Assembly: GCF_036226445.1 (NCBI RefSeq)
Contig: NZ_CP108474.1
Span: forward strand, 6,014,001-6,078,000
Reading direction: 5' to 3'
Origin: Streptomyces sp. NBC_01255
GTDB taxonomy: Bacteria; Actinomycetota; Actinomycetes; Streptomycetales; Streptomycetaceae
Length of the DNA stretch: 64,000 nucleotides
Positions 17,336-24,449 of this stretch are shown here, in pieces. A program made the position numbers and the translations under genes. The notes below the pieces were generated by a model. The model had not been told where the DNA came from, did not search any database, and saw only the letters and a list, made by a program, of their open reading frames with translations. Positions within the stretch are counted from its first letter, which is position 1, and each line of letters begins with the position of its first letter.

Positions 17336-17758
17336 ATGTCCATACAGCACTCCGACGTTCTCTACACCGCCGTCGCCACCGCCGAGAACGGCCGGGACGG
17401 CCGGGTCGCCACCGACGACGGTCAGCTCGACGTCGTCGTCAACCCGCCCAAGGCCATGGGCGGCTCCGGCGCCGGCACCAACCCCGAGCAGCTCTTCGCG
17501 GCCGGCTACAGCGCCTGCTTCCAGGGCGCGCTGGGCGTCGTCGCCCGCAACGAGAGCGCCGACATCTCGGGCTCGACGGTCACCGCCGAGGTGGGCATCG
17601 GCAAGAACGACGACGGCTTCGGCATCATCGTCAAGATCTCGGCGACCATCCCGAACGTGGACGCCGAGACCGCCAAGAGCCTCATCGAGAAGGCCCACCA
17701 GGTCTGCCCGTACTCGAAGGCGACCCGCGGCAACATCACCGTAGAGCTCGCCGTCTGA
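17336..17758 (+). CDS. ohr: Organic hydroperoxide resistance protein (Ohr/OsmC family)
   Basis: 140 residues, the usual Ohr length. The two redox cysteines are Cys61 (GYSACFQGAL) and Cys124 (HQVCPYSKA), and NPEQLFAAGYSAC is diagnostic. It is a thiol-dependent peroxidase detoxifying organic and fatty-acid hydroperoxides in the cytoplasm. Together with the preceding reductase and the divergent MarR regulator it forms a likely oxidative-stress locus. A strong terminator follows directly. Confidence 0.92.
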   Translation: MSIQHSDVLYTAVATAENGRDGRVATDDGQLDVVVNPPKAMGGSGAGTNPEQLFAAGYSACFQGALGVVARNESADISGSTVTAEVGIGKNDDGFGIIVKISATIPNVDAETAKSLIEKAHQVCPYSKATRGNITVELAV

Positions 17759-17778
17759 GCTTCGGACCCGCACACTGA

Positions 17779-17818
17779 GTGAGGGCCGCACCCCGACCGA
17801 CCGGGGTGCGGCCCTCAC
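17779..17818. terminator. Terminator after ohr
   Basis: Perfect 17-bp stem GTGAGGGCCGCACCCCG (17779-17795) with its complement at 17802-17818 and a 6-nt loop. It lies 20 nt beyond the ohr stop codon. Confidence 0.9.
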
Positions 17819-17843
17819 CGCGCTCCTCAGTAGGGTGACTCCC

Positions 17844-18683
17844 ATGCGTGATCTCGGGGTGGGTTTCAGATATCTGGTACAGGGCCAGAAGTGGGTCGGC
17901 CGGCACGGACGGTGGTTCGGATTCGGGCTGTTGCCCGGTCTCGTGACCCTCGTGCTCTACGTGGGAGCGCTCGTCGGCCTCGGCTACGGAGCCGACGACC
18001 TGGCGGCCTGGGTGACGCCGTTCGCCGACGACTGGAGCTCGCCCTGGCGCGGGATCTTCCGGGGCACGGTCACCGGCCTCGTCTTCGCCTTCGGGCTGTT
18101 CCTCGCGGTCATCACCTTCACCGCCGTGACCCTGCTCGTCGGCCAGCCCTTCTACGAGTCCCTCTCGGAGGAGGTCGACCGCAGCGAGGGCGGCGACGTG
18201 CCCGAATCCGGGCTGCCGCTCTGGCGTGAGCTGTGGATCTCGGCCCGCGACAGCCTGCGGGTCCTGCTGCGGGTCGCGTTCTACGGCATCCTGCTCTTCG
18301 CCTGCGGTTTCATCCCGGTGATCGGCCAGACGGTCGTCCCCGTCCTCGGTTTCTGCGTCTCCGGCTTCTTCCTCACCCAGGAGCTCGCGTCCGTCGCCCT
18401 CCAGCGCCGGGGTGTCGAGCTCAAGGAACGTCTCGCGCTGCTGCGCGGCCGCCGCATGGTCACCCTGGGCTTCGGCGTGCCGCTGACCCTCGCCTTCCTG
18501 GTGCCGTTCGTCGCGGTCTTCCTGATGCCGGGAGCCGTCGCCGGAGCCACCCTCATGGCCCGTGACCTGCGCGGCGAGACGGCCGGCGAGGGCCGGGACG
18601 GCGACTCCCAGGAAAACGATCAAGAACGCGGCAACCTTCCGTCCTCCGGTGGCGACCAGGGGGTGCACCACTTCCCCCACTGA
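17844..18683 (+). CDS. EI24 domain membrane protein
   Basis: 279 residues with about five membrane segments; GFRYLVQGQKWV at the N-terminus and VTLLVGQPFYESLSEEVD are hallmarks of the EI24/CysZ-like family. The family includes sulfate permease CysZ, but the actinobacterial members are uncharacterised, so no substrate is assigned. The ATG at 17844 follows TAGGGT by 7 nt, a pattern of leaderless transcripts. The C-terminal 45 residues are charged and cytoplasmic. Pectate lyase begins 12 nt downstream, possibly co-transcribed. Confidence 0.85.
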   Translation: MRDLGVGFRYLVQGQKWVGRHGRWFGFGLLPGLVTLVLYVGALVGLGYGADDLAAWVTPFADDWSSPWRGIFRGTVTGLVFAFGLFLAVITFTAVTLLVGQPFYESLSEEVDRSEGGDVPESGLPLWRELWISARDSLRVLLRVAFYGILLFACGFIPVIGQTVVPVLGFCVSGFFLTQELASVALQRRGVELKERLALLRGRRMVTLGFGVPLTLAFLVPFVAVFLMPGAVAGATLMARDLRGETAGEGRDGDSQENDQERGNLPSSGGDQGVHHFPH

Positions 18684-18695
18684 GGAAAGAGCACC

Positions 18696-19511
18696 ATGAC
18701 GTCACACAAGCGGAAGACAGGTCGCCGCCGCGCGGTCGTCGGCGGCCTGAGCGCCCTCGGCATCACCGGCGCGGCGATCGTCACCACCACCCTGCTCGCC
18801 CCCGCGGGCGCGGCGACGGCGGCCGCCTGGCCGCAGGCCAAGGGCAGCAAGCCGGTCGCCACGACCATCGAGGTCTCGGGTACCTACGACGGCAAGCTCA
18901 CGCGCTTCTCCGGCACCGGTGAGCTCGGCTCCGACGGGCAGAGCGAGAGCCAGCAGCCGCTCTTCGTCCTCAAGGACGGCGCGACCCTCAAGAACGTGAT
19001 CATCGGCACCCCCGCCGCCGACGGGGTTCACTGCCTCGGCAGCTGCACCCTCCAGAACGTCTGGTGGGAGAACGTCGGCGAGGACGCCGCCACCTTCAAG
19101 GGCACCGCGAAGACGGCGGTGTACGCGGTCCACGGCGGCGGCGCGAAGGGCGCGTCCGACAAGGTCTTCCAGTTCAACGGCGCGGGCAAGCTGGTCGTGA
19201 ACAAGTTCCAGGTCTCCGACTTCGGCAAGCTGGTCCGCTCCTGCGGCAACTGCAAGAAGCAGTACCCCCGCACGATCCTGATCAACGACGTCGACATCAC
19301 CACGCCCGGCAAGTCGATCGTCGGCGTGAACGCCAACTACGGCGACACCGCGAGCCTGCGGAACGTCCGGGTCCACGGCGACACCAAGAAGAAGATCAAG
19401 CCGTGCACCCGCTTCACCGGCAACGACACCGGCAAGGAGCCGAAGGAGATCGGCACGGGCCCCGACGGCACCACCTGCCGCTACGCCGCCGGAGACCTCT
19501 CCTACGACTGA
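18696..19511 (+). CDS. Secreted pectate lyase, PL3 family
   Basis: 271 residues with an N-terminal export signal; an Arg-rich start followed by a hydrophobic stretch and APAGAATAAA resembles a Tat signal. The mature part (TTIEVSGTYDGKLTRFSG, SDKVFQFNGAGKLVVNKFQVSDFGKLVRSCGNC) matches the small PL3 beta-helix lyases that cleave polygalacturonate by calcium-dependent elimination. Paired cysteines are frequent, as in this family. GAGGAAAGA provides the ribosome binding site. A terminator follows. Confidence 0.88.
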   Translation: MTSHKRKTGRRRAVVGGLSALGITGAAIVTTTLLAPAGAATAAAWPQAKGSKPVATTIEVSGTYDGKLTRFSGTGELGSDGQSESQQPLFVLKDGATLKNVIIGTPAADGVHCLGSCTLQNVWWENVGEDAATFKGTAKTAVYAVHGGGAKGASDKVFQFNGAGKLVVNKFQVSDFGKLVRSCGNCKKQYPRTILINDVDITTPGKSIVGVNANYGDTASLRNVRVHGDTKKKIKPCTRFTGNDTGKEPKEIGTGPDGTTCRYAAGDLSYD

Positions 19512-19521
19512 CCCGGAGGGA

Positions 19522-19581
19522 GCACCCGGTCCTCAGGCGTCCCGGACGCCGAAGGCGCCTCAGCCTTCGAGGACCGGGTGC
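19522..19581. terminator. Long-stem terminator after pectate lyase
   Basis: GCACCCGGTCCTC (19522-19534) pairs perfectly with 19569-19581. The loop holds a second hairpin (GGCGTC/GACGCC). It lies 11 nt past the stop codon. Confidence 0.8.
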
Positions 19582-19809
19582 AGTTCGGGACGCGCGGCCC
19601 ACCAGTCCCGGTAGAAGGCGAGCCCGCCGCGATCAGGGCGTGGTGCATCTTCCGGTCGGCCACCCGGTGCCGCAGCGAGTGATGAAGCGATCCTGAGGAG
19701 TGCTCTGAGTCGCAGGCTGGACAGTATGTGGAAGAGCCGAACGCACGGTGACAACTGGAACGAATGTTCCGGTGTCGGATCGTGGGGCGGTGATCATACG
19801 GTGATCGTC

Positions 19810-20868
19810 ATGCAGCTCCGGTACTCCTTCCGCCTCTACCCGAATGGGCCTCAGCGTGCTGCGCTGGCCCGTGCTTTCGGGTGCGCGCGGGTGGTCTACA
19901 ACGACGCACTACGTGCACGTGAGACCGCCCGGGCCGAGGCAGCACCGTTCCCGAGCGCCGGGGACTTGTCGAAGCTGCTGATCACCGAAGCGAAGAGGAC
20001 CGCCGAACGGTCCTGGCTCGGCGAGGTCTCGGCCGTCGTCCTGCAGCAGTCGTTGCGGGACCTGGATACCGCGTACCGGAGCTTTTTCGACGGCCTCAAG
20101 GGTAAGCGCCCGCGAATGGGCGCACCCCGGTTCAAGAGCCGGAAGGACAGTCGGCAGGCTGTCCGGTTCACCGCGAACGCGAAGTGGAAGATCACTCCTG
20201 GCGGGGATCTGTCGCTCCCGAAGGTCGGGGACGTGCGGGTCAAGTGGTCCCGTGCACTGCCGTCGGCGCCGTCCACGGTGACGGTGATCAAGGACGCGGC
20301 CGGGCGATACTTCGCGTCGTTCGTGGTGGTGACCGATCCGGCCTCGCTGCCGGAGGTGGAACCGGTCGTCGGTATCGACCTGGGGCTCGGGCACTTCGCG
20401 GTCCTCTCGGACGGTACGAAGGCCGACGCTCCGCGGTTTCTTCGGCGGGCGGAGAAGAAGCTCAAGAAGGCCCAGCGGAGCCTGAGCCGTAAGGCGAAGG
20501 GCTCGAACAACCCGGACAAGGCCAGAGTCAAGGTCGCCCGCGCGCATGCGCGGGTGGCCGACGCGCGGCGCGAGTTCCACCACCAGCTCTCCACGAAGGT
20601 CATCCGCGAGAACCAAGCGGTGGCCGTGGAGGACCTGGTGGTGAATGGGCTCGCCCGTACGCGTCTGGCCAAGTCCGTGCACGACGCGGGCTGGGCTGCG
20701 TTCGTGACGATGCTGGAGTACAAGGCCGCCCTGTACGGTCGGACCTTCGGACTGGCGGTGTCAGCCTGTCGAGCGCAGGTAAGACCGGTACGCGTACCGG
20801 CACAGCGCGGCGAAGCAGGAACCCACCGAGACGGTCGGCCGACCGTGGCAGGAATCCCCGCCCTTTAG
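19810..20868 (+). pseudogene. tnpB: TnpB-like RNA-guided nuclease with internal deletion of its C-terminal catalytic region
   Basis: 352 codons open from MQLRYSFRLYPNGPQR. RuvC-I Asp190 (VVGIDLGLGHFAVLSDG) and RuvC-II Glu274 (AVEDLVV) are present. After LYGRTFG (about 20750) the reading jumps straight to SACRAQVRPVRVPAQRGEAGTHRD, the usual extreme C-terminus of Streptomyces TnpB proteins. The four-cysteine zinc finger and the RuvC-III Asp that normally lie between are missing. The deletion is in frame, so the ORF stays open but the nuclease should be inactive. ATG 19810 matches the family start; a GTG at 19801 is also possible. Confidence 0.8.
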
Positions 20869-20884
20869 GGGGGGAGCGGAAGTC
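20780..20884 (+). ncRNA. Candidate omegaRNA (right-end RNA) of the tnpB element
   Basis: In IS605 elements the omegaRNA covers the tnpB 3' end and the right-end hairpins, with the guide drawn from flanking DNA. Here a perfect 16-bp palindrome ACGGTCGGCCGACCGT (20831-20846) and the right-end hairpin (20856-20874) are intact. The start coordinate is nominal; expression is not shown. Confidence 0.4.
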
Positions 20885-20982
20885 GATACCGGTACGTGGT
20901 CCTACTGCAGCGGCTCCGGTGCGTACGCGCTGGGCCTGAGCGCCCCGCACCACGGATCAACGGCCGCCCGGTTTCCTCGTGC

Positions 20983-21696
20983 TCAGCCGGCCTCGGCGAG
21001 TACGTACCCCGGTTCCGACCCGCCCGCGTCGGCGATCCGCTCGCCGTCCGGGCCCCAGGCCCCGGCCCCGCCGATGCCCACCCCGTCCTCGTTGGACCCG
21101 AGGACATTGCCGAGGACCACGTACAGACCGAAGTCCCGGGCCCGTACCGGGTACACCTTCTCGAGCGAGTCGTTGCCGACGGACAGAACCGAACTCGCCA
21201 GGTACACCGAGCAGTCGTCGGCCACCGCCCGCTCGGCGAGCTCGGGGAAGCGGTTGTCGTAGCAGGTGGCCAGGGCGAACCGGATCCCGTCGAGCGTGAA
21301 CCGCCCGTCGGCGGTGCCCTGCTCGAAGACCTCGTGCTCGAAGCCGTGCAGGTGGAGCTTGTCGTAGCGGGCGAGGAGCGAACCGTCAGGGCCGATCACG
21401 AGCGTACTGAGCCCGGGCTTGGAACCGGCCGTTCGCACAGGCCCGTTGACCACGGCCGCCGCCGAGACCTCCCGGCAGGCCTCCCGTACGGGTTCGAGGC
21501 GCGGGTCGTCCTCGGTGAGGACGAGCCCCGGGGTGTCCCGGATCAGGGACGGCTCGTACCCGCTCAGACAGAGCTCGGCGAAGACGACCACCCGGGCCCC
21601 CTCCGCCCCGGCGGCCCGGACGAGCCCGGCGATCGTACGGACGTTGGCGTCGATGTCCCCGGCGACCGGGGCGAACTGGGTGGCTGCGACGATCAT
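20983..21696 (-). CDS. Carbon-nitrogen hydrolase (nitrilase superfamily)
   Basis: 237 residues. The catalytic triad is visible as Glu41 (VVFAELCLSGY), Lys113 (YDKLHL) and Cys145 (ATCYDNRFPE). It hydrolyses an amide or carbamoyl bond via a thioester intermediate; the substrate is not evident. The protein is slightly shorter than typical members (about 260-280) but retains all three residues. It ends close to the decayed IS element and starts 7 nt from the convergent-side end of the LysR gene, both on the minus strand, so read-through from lysR is possible. Confidence 0.88.
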   Translation of the reverse strand: MIVAATQFAPVAGDIDANVRTIAGLVRAAGAEGARVVVFAELCLSGYEPSLIRDTPGLVLTEDDPRLEPVREACREVSAAAVVNGPVRTAGSKPGLSTLVIGPDGSLLARYDKLHLHGFEHEVFEQGTADGRFTLDGIRFALATCYDNRFPELAERAVADDCSVYLASSVLSVGNDSLEKVYPVRARDFGLYVVLGNVLGSNEDGVGIGGAGAWGPDGERIADAGGSEPGYVLAEAG

Positions 21697-21703
21697 GCCC
21701 CCA

Positions 21704-22645
21704 TCATCCCGCCCGCCCGCCGCGCGGGAACCCCCGGGAGCCCCGCAGCGCCTCCGCCGTCTCTCGCAGCTGCCCCAGAAAGGCCGTCGCCGCCACGGTC
21801 GGGACCGGTGGGGTGACGGCGCAGATCCTGCGGTACGGGACGTCGTCCGGGTGGATCGTGACGAGCGTGACGTCCCGCCGTACGGCCGCCGCCGCGAGCG
21901 CCGGTACGAGGGTGATGCCCAGACCCGCGGCGACCGCCCCGAGCTTGGCGATCCAGTCGTGCGCCATCAGCCCGGTGCGCGGCCGGAACCCGGCGGCGAC
22001 GGCCGGCCGGAAGAGGGTGTCCTCCAGGCGCTCGGCACCGACGATCCACTCCTCGTCGGCGAGCTCGGCAAGCCGCACCGCCCGCCGTCCGGCGTGCGGA
22101 TGGCCGCGCTCCAGGGCCACCAGCATCGGCTCGTCGAGGAGGTGATGGAGCGTCACACCCTCCGGCGGGGGAGTGGCGAGGGCCGGGCTGACCACCGCCA
22201 GGTCCTGCTCACCCGCGGCGAGCAGCGCCAGGTGCTTCACCGACGGGCCCTCGGTGCGGGTGACGGCCACGCCCGGATGCCGGGTGCGGAACGCGGCCTG
22301 CGCGCGGGGGACGAGCGCCGCGTTGGCGCTGGAGAAGGAGCCGAGCCGGAGGAGTCCGCCCTCCAGGGTGCGCAGCGCCTCCAGTTCGGCCCGGGCCGCG
22401 ACCAGCCGGTCCCGTACCGCCTCGGCGTGCGGCAGCAGCACCCGGCCCGCCTCGGTCAGCCGCACCCCGCGCGGCAGCCGCTCGAACAGCGCCGCGCCCG
22501 TCTCGTCCTCCAGGGACTGGACCTGGCGGGAGACCGCGGACTGGGTGTAGCCGAGGACGCGGGCGGCGGCGGTGAAGGAACCCTCGCGGGCGACGGCGAG
22601 AAAGACCTCGTACAGGACATGACCGTTCACATGCTCATTCTGCAT
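21704..22645 (-). CDS. LysR family transcriptional regulator
   Basis: 313 residues. N-terminal helix-turn-helix ([46 protein letters not shown]) and a LysR substrate-binding domain with [15 protein letters not shown]. The true start is ambiguous: ATG 22645 is used, 22654 and 22663 are in frame, and a GTG at 22630 is also possible; none has a strong ribosome binding site. It is divergent from a beta-hydroxyacid-dehydrogenase-like gene, with an inverted repeat in between, so it probably controls that gene. Confidence 0.85.
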   Translation of the reverse strand: MQNEHVNGHVLYEVFLAVAREGSFTAAARVLGYTQSAVSRQVQSLEDETGAALFERLPRGVRLTEAGRVLLPHAEAVRDRLVAARAELEALRTLEGGLLRLGSFSSANAALVPRAQAAFRTRHPGVAVTRTEGPSVKHLALLAAGEQDLAVVSPALATPPPEGVTLHHLLDEPMLVALERGHPHAGRRAVRLAELADEEWIVGAERLEDTLFRPAVAAGFRPRTGLMAHDWIAKLGAVAAGLGITLVPALAAAAVRRDVTLVTIHPDDVPYRRICAVTPPVPTVAATAFLGQLRETAEALRGSRGFPRGGRAG

Positions 22646-22652
22646 GGAGCCC

Positions 22653-22697
22653 ATGCGAGACATTCGCTTGTCGCATATCTGCGGCCCCCCCTAGCGT
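22653..22697. promoter_or_regulatory. LysR operator and promoter of the dehydrogenase gene
   Basis: ATGCGA-N12-TCGCAT (22653-22676) is a perfect 6+6 inverted repeat. It overlaps a -35-like TTGTCG (22668-22673), followed by an 18-nt spacer and TAGCGT (22692-22697). The -10 box ends 7 nt before the ATG at 22705, implying a leaderless transcript. Confidence 0.55.
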
Positions 22698-22704
22698 CGA
22701 ACGC

Positions 22705-23502
22705 ATGGACACCACGCACCAGAAGATCGCCTTCCTCGGCCTCGGATCCATGGGCCTGCCGATGGCCCGCCGCCTCCTCGACGCCGGACACCCTCTGACC
22801 GTCTGGAACCGCACGGCCGCCAAGGCCGACGCCCTCGTCGCCGACGGGGCCGTCCGCGCCGCGAGCCCCGCCGAGGCTGTCCGTGACGCCGATGTCGTCC
22901 TCACGATGCTCGCCGACCCGGCCGCCGCGCTCGCCGTCGCCGACGAGCTGATCCCGGCGCTGCGCCCCGGCACCCACTGGATCGACACGTCGACCGTCGG
23001 CCCGGACACCGTCCGCGCGCTGACCGCCCGGCTCCCCGAGGGGGTCACCCTGATCGACGCGCCCGTCATGGGCAGCGTGGACCGGGCGGCCGCCGGGGAG
23101 CTGATCATCCTCGCGGGAGGTGACACCGCACCTGTCGCCGGCGTCCTCGACCTGCTCGGCGAGACCACGCCGTGCGGCGGCCCCGGCACTGGCGCCGCCC
23201 TCAAGCTGGTCCTCATCAACGCCGTGATCGGCGGAGTCGCCCTCGTCGGCGAGGCCCTCGCCCTCGCCGGCTCCCTCGGTCTGCCCCGGGAACTCGCGCT
23301 GCGCACCCTCGCCGCGGGCCCGTTGGCCGGCGCCGTCGGCCGCGCCACCGCCACGGGCGTGCACTTCCCGGTCGCGCTCGCCGCGAAGGACGTCGCCCTG
23401 GCGACGGCGGCGGCGAAGCTGCCGGTCCTGGAGGCCGTTCACGCGGCTCTGACGTCGGACCCGGCCCTGCGCGACCAGGACCTGGCGGCCGTAATCCGCT
23501 AG
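22705..23502 (+). CDS. NAD(P)-dependent oxidoreductase (3-hydroxyisobutyrate dehydrogenase family)
   Basis: 265 residues. The N-terminal Rossmann motif [29 protein letters not shown] is the family signature, followed by [16 protein letters not shown] (substrate loop) and [17 protein letters not shown], where the Lys is the catalytic residue. Beta-hydroxyacid dehydrogenases and imine reductases share this fold, so the substrate is open. No ribosome binding site is seen; the promoter spacing suggests leaderless translation. A LysR gene lies divergently. Confidence 0.88.
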   Translation: MDTTHQKIAFLGLGSMGLPMARRLLDAGHPLTVWNRTAAKADALVADGAVRAASPAEAVRDADVVLTMLADPAAALAVADELIPALRPGTHWIDTSTVGPDTVRALTARLPEGVTLIDAPVMGSVDRAAAGELIILAGGDTAPVAGVLDLLGETTPCGGPGTGAALKLVLINAVIGGVALVGEALALAGSLGLPRELALRTLAAGPLAGAVGRATATGVHFPVALAAKDVALATAAAKLPVLEAVHAALTSDPALRDQDLAAVIR

Positions 23503-23564
23503 CGGGCGACCGGTGTTGGGCCTCTACACTCCGGTGCATGCGGGATCGCGCGGTCCCGCAAGGG

Positions 23565-23691
23565 TGCGGGGCCGTGGCAGAGCACGGTCGATTGCGGAGC
23601 CGGGTGGTGGAGGTCCTCACGCCCGGGGAGAGCGGCCGGTCGCCGGACCTGGCGGCCGAGTCTCGCGGGTTCAAATCCCGTCGGCCCCGCA
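23565..23691 (+). ncRNA. tRNA-like sequence with oversized anticodon and variable arms
   Basis: A normal 7-bp acceptor stem (GGGGCCG 23568-23574 with 23682-23688, extendable to 10 bp) is followed by a D-arm (GCAG/TTGC with an 11-nt loop carrying GG). The T-arm is canonical (GCGGG-TTCAAAT-CCCGT, 23665-23681). The middle is about 68 nt instead of roughly 25-40. It folds into one long stem from CCGGG (23600-23604) to CCCGG (23622-23626) and another from GAGA (23628-23631) to TCTC (23661-23664). No 7-nt anticodon loop is apparent. A perfect 7-bp hairpin (23539-23560) precedes it, and TACACT at 23525 could be a -10. It could be a decayed or non-standard tRNA; an encoded CCA is absent. Confidence 0.45.
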
Positions 23692-23727
23692 CCCGAACCC
23701 CCGCACCCGAACCTCCGCACCCGAACC
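23687..23727. repeat. 14-bp tandem repeat overlapping the 3' end of the tRNA-like sequence
   Basis: CCGCACCCGAACC occurs three times with 14-bp spacing (23687, 23701, 23715). The first copy contains the last bases of the tRNA-like acceptor stem. Confidence 0.8.
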
Positions 23728-23733
23728 TCCGCC

Positions 23734-24309
23734 TCAGGCCTGGGGGTCGTCCCCCCGCAGCAGCCGCAGGAAGTCCCGGAAAGCGGTCGGCATGTCCACC
23801 GCGGCCGGGTCGAGCAGCCACTGGTACTGGAGCCCGTCCACCACCGCCGTCAGGATCGGCGCCGCCTCCTCGGGGGTGAGCCCGCTCGGCAGCCGCTCGC
23901 CGAACTCCAGGCGCAGCACGTCCGCCATGCTCGCCCGCACCTGCCCGTACCGCTCGGTGAAGAACTCCCGCGCCGGATGCCCGTCCGTGACGCTCTCGCC
24001 GAGCAGCGCGGAGAAGGTCTGCACGATCCCCGGCCGCATCGCGTTGTACTCGACGAGCGACTCCATGAGGTCGAGCCGCCAGTTCTCGCGGTCCCGGCCG
24101 CCGCTCGTGTCCCAGCGGTCGCGCTCCTCCAGGACCGCGATGAGCAGCGCCTCCTTCGTCGGGAAGTAGTGGAGCAGCCCCTGCTGGGTCAGCCCGACGC
24201 GTTCGGCGACGGAGCCGAGGGTGGCGCCCCGGTAGCCGCGCTCGGCGATCACTTCGAGGGCGGCGCGCAGGATCTCCGCGCGCCGCTCCTCGCTCCTGGC
24301 CCGCACCAT
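23734..24309 (-). CDS. TetR family transcriptional regulator
   Basis: 191 residues. N-terminal HTH (RRAEILRAALEVIAERGYRGATLGSVAERVGLTQQGLLHYFPTKEALLIAVL) and a helical ligand domain. It is divergent from a GH3 beta-glucosidase gene and most likely represses it, possibly responding to a sugar or glycoside product. This gives a TetR-controlled glycosidase rather than the usual LacI arrangement. The start at 24309 gives MVRARSEERRAEIL; the intergenic region holds a near-perfect inverted repeat. Confidence 0.87.
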   Translation of the reverse strand: MVRARSEERRAEILRAALEVIAERGYRGATLGSVAERVGLTQQGLLHYFPTKEALLIAVLEERDRWDTSGGRDRENWRLDLMESLVEYNAMRPGIVQTFSALLGESVTDGHPAREFFTERYGQVRASMADVLRLEFGERLPSGLTPEEAAPILTAVVDGLQYQWLLDPAAVDMPTAFRDFLRLLRGDDPQA

Positions 24310-24379
24310 CGCCTCGGCCCCTCTCCTGACGTCTTCCCGAGACCGTACCGCCTCGCCTAAAATAACGGAATGGTAACGT

Positions 24380-24403
24380 CACCTACCGATCTACAGGTAA
24401 GTG
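24380..24403. promoter_or_regulatory. Candidate TetR operator upstream of the beta-glucosidase
   Basis: CACCTACC-N8-GGTAAGTG is an inverted repeat matching at 7 of 8 positions, placed between the TetR and glycosidase genes. Confidence 0.45.
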
Positions 24404-24449
24404 GGTGCACGATGGGGCCATCGGGGTACGTCAACGAGGAGGTACGGCC

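Larger units (their letters stand above)
19757..20886 (+). mobile_element. IS200/IS605-group element carrying only a tnpB-like gene (approximate ends)
   Basis: A TnpB-family gene without a neighbouring TnpA (Y1 transposase) gene, as in IS1341-type elements. The right end has the characteristic CCCCGCCCTTTAGGG hairpin (20856-20874) enclosing the tnpB stop codon. The left end is less certain; a small hairpin GGAAC-GAAT-GTTCC lies at 19757-19770. Ends are estimated because target duplications are not made by this family. Confidence 0.6.

Noticed and set aside
23513..23879. Open frames on both strands across the tRNA-like region, such as an antisense frame reading RRDLNPRDS
   Set aside because: Antisense frames with RDLNP are typical artefacts of the T-loop sequence; no ribosome binding site or family match.
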